NCBI RefSeq assembly: GCF_037392515.1
Contig: NC_090281.1
Location: 56,646,753 to 56,710,752 of the forward strand
Source: Haliotis asinina
Lineage: Eukaryota > Mollusca > Gastropoda > Lepetellida > Haliotidae
DNA: 64,000 nucleotides
Reading direction: 5' to 3'
Shown here in pieces: positions 11,785-24,070 of the stretch; the stretch's first letter is position 1, and every line of letters begins with the position of its first letter. The position numbers were made by a program, and so were the translations under genes. The notes under the pieces were generated by a model that saw only the letters and a program-made list of their open reading frames with translations, did no database searches and was not told the origin of the DNA.

Positions 11785-13204
11785 GGCTCTTTGTTTCCTG
11801 AGGAAATAAGCATTCTGTAAACATGAGAAACAAAAACAATACTTTAAGGTCACATTCTACGTAAAACACAACTCTGCAGATTCTGATACCTTTTGGTGTG
11901 CACTTACCGAAACAAATCATCAAAAATGCCAATTCAACCTATAAAGTTGAAAAAAAAACAAGATGAAAAAAAGTCAGAGAAGTCTGAGTTCAAATGATTC
12001 ACTACTTTTCACTCAACGCTGGGGGGAAAGTGGTTTCAACAGCTTTGTTGAACTGCGTCGACATGCATGCACAGTGAATAGGTTCATGGAGCTTGAGTAT
12101 ATATGAGGTCATGAGCAGTAGTCTAATCTAGGTTTTGTATGCAAGCAAGTAAATAATCTACTCGTAACTTAAAAAGACATGTTGATTGTGATAAGCAGAC
12201 TCTGTCACAAAGGAAACTCAATGTCTGGTTTAGTGACATGTATATGTCTGCCTGCCTGTCAGCTATTGACAATATGCAGTGCACAACTTCAACCATTGAC
12301 CACATCCAATTTGAAATTAACACCTATTGGGCTTATAACCCATAAACAGTTAGCCGGCTAGGTGTATCGGCAAATGAGCCAGCCGGTGAAAAGATTTCGT
12401 TACACCCAACTGCTCTGACTGTGTTCGGTATCCTGGGTCCTCTGTTGTGATCGTAATAGATCCAGGTAGAAAATATTGCACTTTTGATTTGTGCTTTTAC
12501 ACTTCCAATTTTCTTGATTTGTTTTTTCATAATCAGCAATGATATTATATGTCATGAATAAGTGATAATTGTGTTTTATTTATGTTTGATTATTTGGTTG
12601 CAATAATCTTCACAAGTCTATGACCACACTATACTATGACTGAATTACAAACAATGAAACTCATATACTTTAACCAATGACTACATAATTAATGACATGA
12701 CACCTGTAGACCTATTGGAAATCCAAGGGACATTGTGTACCAGCCTACACCAGTTACTCACCAAATTTATTTCTGATAATCCCTTGGACTGGAAAAAATA
12801 GACTGACTGTGTACACTCCTTAATGGGGAGTACACCTCAATAAACACACAGCAAATTCCTGTTATTCTGGGCTGCAATCGTTCAACAATGAAGAACACAG
12901 GGTTTGAAATGTATTCCAATGCCTGACAATTACTGCCTTGTTTTCTGGATATGGCCTTCCTAAATATTTGCTCTGACATAGTGTGCATCGTTATTCAGTA
13001 AACAACAAAAACTGTCAGGATTTAAATTAGCTACGCTTCTTTCCCTCTGCTTTACAGTCAAGGCCTAGAGTTCATTTACAATTTTCACTGTTCCATTGAT
13101 GCATTCAGGGCACAAAATACAAACTTGTCAATGCGATTCTGGCTGGTTATATTCACTTGGATTCGTAAACGTAAATGACTACCGACATCGCCTTGCAATT
13201 GTAA

Positions 13205-13480
13205 CTCACATCTTTCTGGAGCGAGAGTCATCGTGTTAAAGTGTGTCATGACAAATGTCGCCAAATATCAGGGAAGGCACTGAACAGTCATAATTCGGTT
13301 GGAATGGAATTCTCGGCTGCTCTACTGCCGTGTACACTTCCTGCGAATTTTGTCAACATCCGGCATGGTGCGCATGCTCAGGAAGTAAATGTGCACCTGT
13401 CAAACGATAATTTCGGAACGACCAACGAAAACGATGTTTCTGATGAAAAGAAAGCATATTTGTTTACAAAGTGACTGCAT
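13205..13480 (-). promoter_or_regulatory. Candidate promoter and non-coding first exon of the F-box/LRR gene
   Basis: This stretch has many more CpGs than its AT-rich surroundings. It holds an NRF1-like palindromic motif TGCGCATGCTCA at 13369-13380 and ETS-like sites (CAGGAAGT on the plus strand just after it, and cacttcctg near 13340). On the minus strand, AAAGAT is followed by a strong GTGAGT donor, so a 5'UTR exon could end at 13210 and splice to the acceptor before 11814. These are ordinary features of housekeeping promoters. The link to the F-box gene is inferred from position and strand; no transcript is visible. Confidence 0.45.
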
Positions 13481-13569
13481 TTAATCATTTCACGGTATAT
13501 CAACTGTCAGGCAGCACGGAAAACTGGTAAAACGTAAGTGGATGTTTGTGAATCAGGAATGGTAGCCAA

Positions 13570-13999
13570 GAAGTCGCTCATGAGTGCACCAGTACTGAAG
13601 TGCAGAGCAGACTGAGGTAGTCTTATGAGTAAAGCTGTACGGTTGTGTACATCCGTAAACTTCTTAGTTGATTGTAAAACGTAGCAGTTGGTGCTGGAAA
13701 CAGCTAATGTCGGACAAACACCACAGGAACTACTGCTCCAGTTGTGCCCGAGGACTCTCTTCTGACAGCTATAAAGGTAGTTCAGCTGGCTGAACTACGC
13801 TAAAGGGACCCTACTCACTGTGAATAAAGTTGCATTGAAAACACTATGTGGCGAGTATGATATGTATCACGAATATTGGGTAATGAATACGAATAATTAT
13901 TTACGAATATAGTATTGTAGTTGCAACCATACACCTTTACTTCTAAGACAACCTCAGTCTGCACTTCACTTCTGTACCAGTGCATTCATGAGCGACCAT
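13570..13999. mobile_element. Long-TIR MITE-like inverted repeat
   Basis: About 80 bp at the left (tcgctcatgagtgcaccagt, then actgaagtgcag and gactgagg) reappear inverted at 13920-13999. The 430-bp unit has no transposase. Its interior (13838-13920) is related to 16425-16500. No clear target duplication was found. Confidence 0.6.
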
Positions 14000-14867
14000 A
14001 TTGTCCAAATGATTGATGGATGTTATGGAACCACCATGTTAACAGTTAGTTTGTTGTAGTAATAACTAGTGAATAGATTGACATTAAAATTTGGTATGTA
14101 GTACACAATTAGTTGTAGCCCATAGTATTGTGCACAGGGGCTTGTATGGCTGAAAATAATATGTCCTGGGTCCAACAAGCGCACACGGATATGTATGCAC
14201 ACATAAAGAAGGAAAGGGATGTAATGCACACAAAGTTGTCAAACACCCCACTCTCGATTATGGGCGAATTCTGGGTGTGAAATTGTGGAATATATAGCCA
14301 TGATTCTTGCTGAAATAAAGCCAGATAAATTCCATTTCGAATACATCCAAAATTATCAAAATCTGTGCACTATGAACCGAGTAACATTGCTTGGAACTCG
14401 GGGAAAAGACAACTTTTTCATTTGTACGCCCAAAACCTGCTCATGAAAATCATCGTCTCTCGGAGAAGAAATACTATGTATTTCACCGAAAACACCTGAT
14501 CGGTGACAGAACATAACCTTTGCGTAATTGCTAGATATTCTGCTTTCGTTCTGCAAACCTCTCAGATGAAATAGGTTATTCTTTTACCTGCAATACACGA
14601 CTTTATTGGGAAATTAGCGGCATTGAGTGATTGAGTCCACCATGTTTGTCCTTGACCCTCAGTGGGCTTGCACCAACGACGAGCTGCTCTCTGATTGGTC
14701 AAGAATAAAACATCAGTATTATTATTATTTCATGGTGTGATATATTGTGTTGGGGCAAGCCTGTTTGACCAAAATCAAGGTCATCAGTGGCAGACGGCCA
14801 TGGTAAGGAGATGTTGGTTAAATGTTGGTTAACTCATTATCAGAAGCACATCCAAGTCCAATTCATT

Positions 14868-15095
14868 GACTATAGACCCATGAAGGTCTGGGGTAGAATA
14901 CGACTTCAGCAACTCATGCTTGCCATAAAAGGCAACTATGCTTGTCGTAAGAGGCGACTAACAGAATTGAATGGTCAGGCTTGCTGACTTGGTTGACTCA
15001 TGTCATCAGTTCCCAGTGTCGCAGATCAATGCTCATGTTGTAGATCACTGGATTGTCTGGACCAGACTCTATTATTTACAGACGGCAGACTAAAC
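14868..15095 (-). repeat. 'ccagctatatgg' SINE-like repeat, reverse
   Basis: gcttgtcgtaagaggcgact, gactggttgac-like text, atcaatgctcatgttgtaga and ggaccagactctattattta are present. Confidence 0.75.
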
Positions 15096-16424
15096 CCCAA
15101 CACATTAAGGGGATGTCACATTATTCTGCACAATGAGAGTGAGTTTTGTTCTTTTAAATTTTTTTTTGTTTTATAACACTGTTCCAATTTTAAAATTTCT
15201 TCAGTATGCCAGGGTTTGAAATACAGTAGTTTATATCACCAAGTTTATGTCACATATGGTGAATAACATGAAAAAAATGCAGAAATGGTGATATCTTTTA
15301 GTCTTGTGAGTTGCTGGTAGAGTACAAAAATGTACTACAAAATACGATACTACGCTTCCTGTTGGACACATTTCTGAGAAGCATGAACGGCAACTATAGA
15401 CAAGCAGGAAACTTTGCTACTACCTAACCTATCATGAAGGTAAATTTGTTTTATTATGTTAAGAAATAATGTAGCAAATAATTAAAAAACTGCTAAAAAA
15501 TGGCGATGAGTGGTCATTAGCCAGTAGTCTGTCTCACAGTCCCAGAACCATATTATTTTACCAACTGCCAAGCCTTTTCTGAAATGCTAAAGCCTTAAAT
15601 GAAGCATATCTAAAATTCATCAGGTTCAGAATCTCCGGGGCTCCTTTTCAATGAAAATATCTGTGTTTGTTACTTTCAAAATTATATACATTCAGAGACT
15701 AAGCATAAATCCAGTATTTACTCTAGAGGGCCCTTTTTAAATATGTAGTCTAAATCCCACTGGTTTTTTTTCAGAGACGATTCATCAGCATTATGCCCCT
15801 GCTTCTTCCATGTTCATTGTGACGTATAATCTGATCAGCATGACAAAAGGCTTGTGTTACTTTTGTGGTGGAGCTCAATACAGTGAAACTGAGGGATCAC
15901 ACTTAAATTACTATTATGTACAGTTGTTGTCTGTCAACTACAGCAAAGTATGCTGATTGTATCAAAATAATGGATATGACAAACTTGTATGGTCTGTGGG
16001 CTCATTTCCACGAAACCCAGAATTCTTGCTGTGTCTATTGTTTGAAATCTATATAACGAAATAAGATTGTAACAAACTAAAATGCTTTATGGTTCAACTT
16101 CTTTATTATACAAGGTCACAACCTTTCTGCATTTCTTCCAATTGTCTTTTTATTGCAAATTCTGTTGTACGATGCTACGTATCATATCATGATTCATTTG
16201 TGTTGGTATGCGTATTTTGACACATGTGTATCGATTATTCTTTTGATGTTGCACTATTGTCTCATATAAAACCATATTGTAAGGCCAGTTTATGGCAAGC
16301 ATGAGAACCTGCCATTGAAATTTCAGTTTCCTTTTTGGAAGTATTTAAGTTTCCAGTTTACTATGAAGCAGGAATGCTTAAAGTTTGTTGTGAAAAAATA
16401 TATTTGGGATATAGGGCTGCACCG

Positions 16425-16502
16425 AAAACACTGTCTTGAATATGATATGTATCATGAATACTGGGTAATGAATATGAATAATTATTTACAAATACAATAT
16501 TG
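16425..16502 (+). repeat. Dispersed repeat shared with the 13.57-kb inverted-repeat element
   Basis: The order gaaaacact, atgatatgtatca, gaata, tgggtaatgaata, gaataattattta matches 13838-13920 at most positions. The surrounding TIRs are not present here, so it is a related or partial copy. Confidence 0.55.
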
Positions 16503-17219
16503 ACGTTAAGTGATAGGTGCACAGTAGGGAACACCCAGTGTTAATTTGTCGCAACAGTAAACAAATGAACTCACGACACTCAGATTTGATATATGATAGT
16601 TATTGTTGACCATACCTTGTGCAGCCTTGCGTCACTGCAAGCCTAGTACATATTCCATAACTGCATATGTCATTTTGAAAAAGGACATGAGAGTTCAAGT
16701 AAAACATGCACCCTTATAAAGGAATCATAAATATTCATTAATATTTGTTTCTGGTGACCATGAATAATTAATTGAATTCATGAAGGGTAAGGTACGATTC
16801 ACAGAATATGCGAGTGAATCATAACAGCCTTAGTGTTATATGCAAAAGCCATGTTTTATAAATTGGAAAGACAATGAACATACATTTGAACAGCTCTGTA
16901 ATCCAAGTCTTATCAGAGTGAAAGCTGAAGTCCAGCTAACCCATCTTAAGGGAACACATTATGGCTTGAGAATATAATCTGATTTTGTAAGCCTTGTCGA
17001 TGCTAGACTCCAGCTGTTTTTGCATAGACTGTTATCAATGTGTGCTTTGAACAGTTGAGTTTGAAGAAAATGTTATTTTTCAGTAGACATATAAGTCGTG
17101 TTGTTTTAAGAGAGACTTTCATATAGTGCATTGTCTTTATTCTTCTCTTAAATTGTCAAATAGAAAGCATAAGACTGAAAATGTGACCATATTTTTCATG
17201 ATCCGAAAGAAGCCTTGGT

Positions 17220-18066
17220 CAGGCCCCACTAAGTAATTGAACGAATTACAGCAAATTTGACGGAATTGCATCTCAAATGTAAATAAGCACAGCCCACTCA
17301 TGAAACAACTGTAGCAATATCGGTATTTTAGCAGTAATAACACAACACCCCTATCCGAAGCAAAGTTGGTAATACTTGAAACACACTCGGCCATCTTCGG
17401 AGATTTCTTGGCTCCATTCTGTGATTTGTCGGTCGCGTCCTGAAACTCTAACATCTAAACATGGCATCACTGGAAGGAGCACCCGTCTCCATGAGTTTTA
17501 TTTTTAGGTCCTACTACTTCATTTTTACAATTATCCACCTTTGACCACCCGTGTTGAATGTGTTTATGTATGAAGTGTTGTTGGAGCTATAGATTATATT
17601 TTTAGGACAAGATCGTCAGTGCAGAACCTCCAGGGGCATGACTTATGATGCTCCTCTGCAGTGATGATCTCTTCTTGAAAAAACAATGTATAGTCCCGAC
17701 AACACTTTATACCTAAACACATTCAACACGGGTGGTCAAAGGTGGATAATTGTAAAAATGAAGTAGTAGGACCTAAAAACAAAACTCATGGAGACGGGTG
17801 CTCCTTCCAGTGATGCCATGTTTAGATGTTAGAGTTTCAGGACGCGACCGACAAATCACAGAATGGAGCCAAGAAATCTCCGAAGATGGCCGAGCGTGTT
17901 TCAAGTATTACCGACATTGCTTCTGATAGGGGTGTTGTGTTTATGTTATTACCACTAAACTACTGATATCGCTGCAATTGTTTCGCAAGTAGGCTGAGCT
18001 TGTTTACATTTGAGATGCTATTCCTTCAAATTTGCCGTAATTCCTTCCATTACTTAGGGGGGCCTG
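17220..18066. mobile_element. 847-bp palindromic (foldback) element
   Basis: The sequence from caggcccc at 17220 outward-in is mirrored by the sequence ending ggggggcctg at 18066; the centre lies near 17643. The arms are about 400 bp. The inner parts (17400-17570 against 17710-17890) are almost identical and the outer parts have diverged moderately. A 5-bp TTGGT lies on each side (17215-17219 and 18067-18071), consistent with a target-site duplication. Each arm holds an outward-reading short frame starting MLEFQDATDKSQNGAKK. No transposase is present. It could be a non-autonomous foldback transposon or an inverted duplication of a promoter/first-exon segment. Confidence 0.8.
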
Positions 18067-18363
18067 TTGGTGTATCTAGTATGGATTGAAATGTTTTCTG
18101 ATATTTGCAATCCCAATCTAAATTTGGTTGCCGCAAGAACAGTGTATTTCATTAACTCCCATATTCAGCTATACAATGATGCCAACTAACTGTGAAAAAG
18201 TTTTGAAGCAGGGATTACTAATACTGCCAATGTTGCAAAATAACAAAATTAGGGATTAGTAAGGGTATTGAATGAAGCACTCATAATAGGTTACAAATTC
18301 CCCCACACTATCATCACAACCATTTTCCTATATTAAAACTGGACCCTAATCACTTCGACTCCT

Positions 18364-18715
18364 TCAAACCGTAGATTGCCACTGGGCATAGTCTTTGTTG
18401 GTTTCCATTATCACACATTCACTTGTTGCCAGGTTAGAATGGTTATTAAAGGTGAATGTATTCATCACGTAGTCAGACACAGTTACATTATACTCATCTG
18501 ATTGTTTGAATTGAGCTGATATTATCAACCACTGGTTTGTCAGTGCCAGATTGCCCACCTTCATACTGTACGTGTGGTATTGGTGGGTGTAATATCAAAC
18601 AAACAAGCAATCCATGCACTGGGTCTACATTAGTGGCTACAGCTGGAAAAATGTCATTCTCAACACAGTCTTCCATTTGGCCAGCCTGTATAGTACCTTT
18701 GCCACATGACATCAG
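18364..18715 (-). pseudogene. Unidentified protein-like fragment, apparently decayed
   Basis: Minus-strand frames here read like protein, including NVTVSDYVMNTFTFNNHSN near 18.4 kb (two possible N-glycosylation sites) and a Cys-containing stretch near 18.65 kb. The protein-like signal moves between frames, which suggests an old inactive copy of a secreted or cell-surface protein. A plus-strand Cys-rich frame overlaps it. I do not recognise the family and make no functional call. Confidence 0.25.
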
Positions 18716-18870
18716 ATTTGATGATTCGTGACATCTTACAGTCCATTCAATATAAATGTACGTATTTTTTTACTTATATTCTTTACTTTGCTTAAATGGT
18801 GTATTTTTACAGAGAAAATATTCTTAAATGTGTAACACTATTCCAATCATGTGTTTACATGGGTTGTATG

Positions 18871-19389
18871 AAGAGTTGTGACGATACGCCCTTGCCACGA
18901 TACGATACGTATCACGATACTGGTAGTCTGATACATACGATACGATACGTATCACGATATTTTGTCCTTGTAGACAGAAAAATAAAAGTACTGGAAATAA
19001 TGTGCTGTTACGTTATCATTTCAGGGAAGGTATTCTTCTCCCAAGAAAAATAAAACATGTCATCATGAAAGACATTTTATTAAAAATGTTTGGCACGTGT
19101 CAGTAAAGTAGTGTTTTCCCAAAAAAATGGAATAGCAGGGATCAACATTGGCACAACTGGCTTTTTTGCACAGATAACAAAATAAATTTGTGAAATTTAT
19201 CTCAGTCGGAGCATGTCCATGGCAATATTTTCCATGAAAATCTAAATAGAAGGGGAGACGGTGTTTTCGTAGACTGCTAAGTATGTAAGTATCGTGTTGA
19301 ATCGATACTACGACAATTGTATTGATGTATCGTATCGTGGAGCTCTTGAATCGCGATAACTTGCATATCGATTAATCGTCACAACTCTA
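18871..19389. mobile_element. hAT-type MITE with perfect 8-bp target-site duplication
   Basis: The ends are AAGAGTTGTGACGAT and, reverse-complemented, TAGAGTTGTGACGAT, which fits the TAGNG-type termini of hAT elements. GTTGTATG occurs exactly at 18863-18870 and again at 19390-19397. The 519-bp interior has no transposase and is rich in subterminal gtatcgtg/cacgatac motifs, which could be transposase-binding repeats. Confidence 0.85.
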
Positions 19390-19787
19390 GTTGTATGTCT
19401 CCAAATGCTGTCATCGAAGCCTTATGGAGAGCAAACAATTCAGCCAGTTTGGAGTATAAATATGTATTGTCATAGACCTTACTGTTGCAGTTGTAGAAGA
19501 TTCAATATTTATCAGTTTATGTTACTCTGTAGACAGTATAAAACCACACCGAATTGCTTGCATTATGCTAGTCGCTGCTTATTTTTGAATATGCGCATTT
19601 GTTTACAAACAAGAGAAAAGTCTGGTCACATGATATGCAAATTAGTCTGTGGCAGTTATATTATGCTAAGACTGAGTGTAGGAAAACGTAATGTGACAGG
19701 AAGACAGCTTGCTTATGTTTGAGTGTGGAAGTGTAATGAAAATGAGCGCACAGCAGAGTAAACTACACTATTTCATCTGACATGCCT

Positions 19788-20095
19788 TTAATATGGATGT
19801 GATAAGCTATAATATAGGTTTCATGTAGATGTAATTTTATAATGTGAATTTGATAGATATAATATGGATCTGATGTAACTTTAATTTGCATCAGATATAG
19901 CTATAATATCCATCTGATATAGATTTAATATGGATATGAAAAGCTATAATATAGATATCATAAAGACGTAATATGGATCTGATATAGCTATAACATGGAC
20001 CTGATATAGCTGGGATATGGATCTGATCAAACTGGGATTTAGTCTGATACAGCTTTGATTTGGACCTCAGATAACTACAGATATCATGCAATATA
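19788..20095. repeat. AT-rich ~26-bp minisatellite
   Basis: Degenerate units of atggatctgatatagctata run up to the Tc1-like insertion region. Related units (ggatctcatatagctgtgac) reappear at 21490-21570, just past the transposon. Confidence 0.75.
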
Positions 20096-20235
20096 GAAAT
20101 ACTTTATGGATAACGTAAATGGTTCAAGAATCTGTATCCAAAACCCACACTCATGAATGAAAAAAGTTTTATCCATAGAGTTTGTTCTATGTTGTACTTC
20201 CCAACTTCTAAAATGCCACTCAAAGAAGATATATA

Positions 20236-21487
20236 CTACCGACAAGAAATAAGGGAACTAATGAAATAATAGCGAATTTGAAACTGCTTTAAATATCCAC
20301 TAAATCAATTTTAGGCGTCAAGTTCAATATCTGGTGTGTCCACCATGTTGGGCAACACATTCACAGCACCTTGATGGCATGCTGTTAATCAATTTCCGGA
20401 TGGTTGCCCGTGGTATAGGGATGTTCAATTGGGGACAGGTCTGGGGACTTAGAGGGCCAGTCCAATGTCTGGATACCTTCTTGTCGGAGATAAGCAGAGA
20501 CAATTCGGGCCCGATGTGGTCTGGCGTTATCATCTTGGAATTCAAAATTTCGGCCGATAACTCTAGCCAATGGAGCCACAACAGGATGCAATATTTGTTC
20601 AACATATCGCTGACCAGTCATGGCTCCGTTAATGATGACCAGATCTGATCGTCTGTCATGTGTAATCCCACCCCACACCATGACAATACCACCTCCATAT
20701 CGATCATGGTCAAGAATTGCTGCTCTGGCATATCGCTCCCCACTCTGACGCCAACAACATTTTCTGCCATCTGTGAATCGTAGGCAAAACCTTGACTCAT
20801 CAGAGAACATGGTGTAACGCCAGTGGCGCATAGCCCGTCCTTGATGCTGCCTAGCCCATGCCAATCTTTGGCGCTTATGGTGAGCTGAAAGGGTGACACC
20901 CTTAAAAGGCCGTCTTGCTTTCAGACGAGCTTGATAGAGTCGGTTTTTAACGATTGAGGTTGAAATGCGTCTTCCAGTGAGTGTGCGGAATTCTCTATTG
21001 ATGTCAGGGGCCGATTTAAACCTATCGCGTAGAGCAATTAATGTAATGAGATGATCCTGTCGTGGTGTCGTTGATTTTGGTCTACCACGCCCAGGTCTCG
21101 TTGCAACCCCACCCGTTTGACGGTACTTATCCCACAGGCGTGAAATTACACTTTTTGATTTACCCATCTGCCGGGCAACTTCACATAATGATGTCCCCCC
21201 CCTCTATCATCCCCACAATTCTCCATTTTGTTGCTTCACCGAGATACTGCCTCGGAGGCATTTCTGTCAGTAAGTGTCAATCTCTATTGCATTAGTGATT
21301 GCGACTTCTCCAGTACATTTACAGGAGTTAACTTCTGTATGCACGTGTAGCATGTGCTGGGCATGCATTATGCAAAATTCCATTGTCATTGGATGTTGCG
21401 TTTGGGAGATACGTTATGATAACGGACCCTGTCACAGTCAAAGTCATCTACATTCAATTTCTTGGTTCCCTTATTTTCTGTCGGTAG
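20236..21487 (-). mobile_element. Tc1-like DNA transposon, non-functional copy
   Basis: Inverted terminal repeats of about 28 bp bound the element: CTACCGACAAGAAATAAGGG at the left end and, reverse-complemented, CTACCGACAGAAAATAAGGG at the right. TA (inside TATA) flanks both ends, as Tc1/mariner insertion requires. The 1252-bp element carries one transposase gene on the minus strand. It landed next to an AT-rich minisatellite, related units of which occur on both sides. Confidence 0.92.
20324..21261 (-). pseudogene. Tc1-like transposase, DD34E family, disrupted
   Basis: The protein starts MPPRQYLGEATKW at 21261. It shows paired helix-turn-helix regions (VARQMGKSKSVISRLW; GRRISTSIVKNRLY), a GRGRPK motif and the catalytic triad: D in MFSDESRF, D in FQDDNARPH, and E in SPDLSPIEH exactly 34 residues after the second D. 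Two defects are visible. A run of eight Gs (21194-21201) shifts frame near residue 22, where seven would keep it. A deletion of roughly 35-40 codons just after the catalytic Glu joins IEH to the conserved C-terminus (IRKLINSM...GGHTRY) out of frame. By family it would cut and paste the element at TA sites; this copy cannot. Confidence 0.9.
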
Positions 21488-23689
21488 TATAGTTTGGATC
21501 TCATATAGCTGTGACAGTAGGATATCTGATATACTGGATGTAGCTTAAATATGGATGATGGATATATTAAGATTGTTTTGGTATGAATCTGTTGTTTAAC
21601 TGTTGTGAATTGGTTTTGGTATGGAGTAAAACACCACTCCCTCTGTTCATGTATTTTCTTCATTTCTGCAATGAGGACTAAACAATTGAAACATGTGAAA
21701 GGTTTATGCACCATTAAATTTTAAGCATGGATTACATTTCATTGTTGTTTTCGTTCTTCGCTGGTATGGGCTTTGTTTCAATATGTTAGTACTAGACTAG
21801 TTAATAGAGTTTTAACTGGTACCTGTCTACTGGGAGTGCAGCATCATGATGCTTCCAGTTATTGCTTAATCTTCTGTCTAGACAGATTCTAATCAGATTA
21901 CAATTGGATTGCTGTAAGTTTGTATGTACAGTGGGTGTTTCCAATACCTTAATCATATCTGCTGTTTTCTTAAGTCATTATACAGGTTTACCATGTCTGA
22001 TTGTCTTTCACTGTTGGTGCAACAATGTATTTACCATACTGCCAATACAGCACTGCAGGCACATAACATACGTTATTACGCCACCTGGGCATCATATGTT
22101 ATGAAATTACCAATCACACCTCTGAGGATTTTCTGGCTTTATCTTTATTCAAGTGTTAATCCATAGCCTTTCATGTCTCTGAAACATCCTTACATCACAT
22201 ATGTTGTAAATGTAGTTTTACCCTAAACAACATGTATGTATGTTGCCACAGATTTTCCTTAGGCTTATGTGTTGAAAATGAAAATAAAACTCATTTGGAC
22301 ATTGTACTTTAAATGTTTAAAAATGCAGGCTTGTTCTCATCTCTGTATGGCTGGAATAATACCAATGTGACATAAAGCCCAACTCAAGTCAGCTTCAAAT
22401 TTTCCCTCTGTCTTTCGAAGTATTAATTTCAAGAGGAATGTTTCAATCACCAAAGGCACCATTAATTGCTGTATATATTTGCATGCTAGGAAAGTGTGAT
22501 AAGAGGTTCAAATCTGCGTTATCTGATTCATGCTTCTTTGTTTCTCAGTACCATACCCATGGTTATAGATTTCACAAAAGACGTTTTCATGATTTGAGAC
22601 TTACACCCTTTCTCAACATATCAGACTCTCATATAACTGATAAATGAAATACTGTCAAAAGTATACCTCGGTCAAATTCAGTCTCAAACATTTTTTTAAA
22701 ATAATGTTCAGAAAGAATAACAACCTTTGCACAAATCTCGCCTTTCTAAATTTCTTTGTAATTTGTCACTATTGAACCTGAAAGAAGCATGTTCTCCTTG
22801 TGTACCTGTTATTCACTTTTCTTTGGGCTTTATCCAATGGCTGTTGATGGGTGTTATGGTAAAAGATCAGTAACTGCTTGTCAGTGTAATCCCCCAGCCC
22901 GTTAAGACCTCTTATCACACTTCTGTGATGTTTATTGAGACTAAAGATTATCCCTGATGCTTCACAGAGCCCCCCTCCCCTACTCTCACCCCTATCCCTT
23001 CTATCATGTCTGTGTAGATGCAAATTTTGGGTTGGGTTCAGTATTTGCCCTGTGGGATAGATGTATATCTCCCTTCAAGTCTTTTTGTGATCTGTTTGTG
23101 GAAGTAATTTGTTAATTGCCATTGACAACCTCACAGAAATGTACTGAGTCTTTCTCAGTCTTTCATGTTTTGACCAACTGTAAATCCTGTTTGTGTTCAG
23201 ATCTTTTGAAGTCACAGTCATAACTGTAACAAGTATCTACTGGTTTGTTTCATGTTAGATAATATCAGATGAAGTCAAAAGTTTTAACTTCCAGACCTAC
23301 AGATTTCTCAACTTTCTAATTGAAAACAGTTTTTATTTCTTTCAAATGTCTAAAATCCAATTATCTGGAAAATCGTTTGACAAATGAGAAAGAGACCCCT
23401 GAGACAGAATAGCTATTTTCAAGAAATTTGATTTAGGCAAGACACATAAAGGAGTAACATTCTCATTTCTCCTAAGTCTTTAAAACTTTCCATGACAGTA
23501 ATCAATAAAGTTTCCCCACTGGTAATATCAGGAGTACACTGAAATGAATGAAAGGGAATAAAAATAACTCCAGCGCAGACAAATAAGTTGCAGTGTATAG
23601 TCTACGCTCTGGATCTACTTCTATAATCTCAACAGCATGAAAAGAACAAAGTGACCCAGTCTGTTGCTTACCATAGGTCTACTTTGATG

Positions 23690-24070
23690 ATAAAGACCCT
23701 CACCTAGGCTTATCCCCACTCCAGGCACACCTCCTCCCTCCCCCACCCTGAGGCTTTTTGGAGGTCTCAATCAGCAGTAAGATCACCCTCTCTCTGATTG
23801 CTTGTGTGGAGTACAAGTTATCTCCATTACGCCACAAGCTGGGAGATGTTTGTGTAGGCTGTCTGAAGCTGATTGCCTGCTTGGCTGTGAGGTAGCAGTC
23901 CACAGCCAGCCGTTAGACCTTGCCTGGAGGTGGTGGCCAGACTACATATGGAGGCGTGTGGGGACACATGGCATTTGAGTGTCTGACCTCCCGGATACCC
24001 AAACATCACATGCTTACTGACAACCAGCACCACATATCTGCCTATATCCATCACTGGCATAACTAGCAGC
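23690..24070 (+). promoter_or_regulatory. Candidate 5'UTR/promoter-proximal region of KLHL8
   Basis: A local rise in G+C and C-rich runs (ctcctccctcccccacc) distinguishes this stretch from the AT-rich flanks. It sits immediately before the candidate KLHL8 start and donor. Short ORFs on both strands here do not resemble any protein I know. Placement is inferred from the downstream exon only. Confidence 0.35.

Larger units (their letters stand above)
13534..23690. other. Repeat-dense intergenic interval
   Basis: No gene is supported here beyond the transposons and the protein-like fragment listed separately. Stretches 15.1-16.4, 16.5-17.2 and 21.6-23.7 kb are AT-rich and show nothing I can name. 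Confidence 0.5.

Noticed and set aside
16414-16629. Possible MITE bounded by AGGGCTGCACC and TGTGCAGCCT
   Set aside because: The terminal match is only about 9-10 bp and the flanks show no target-site duplication.
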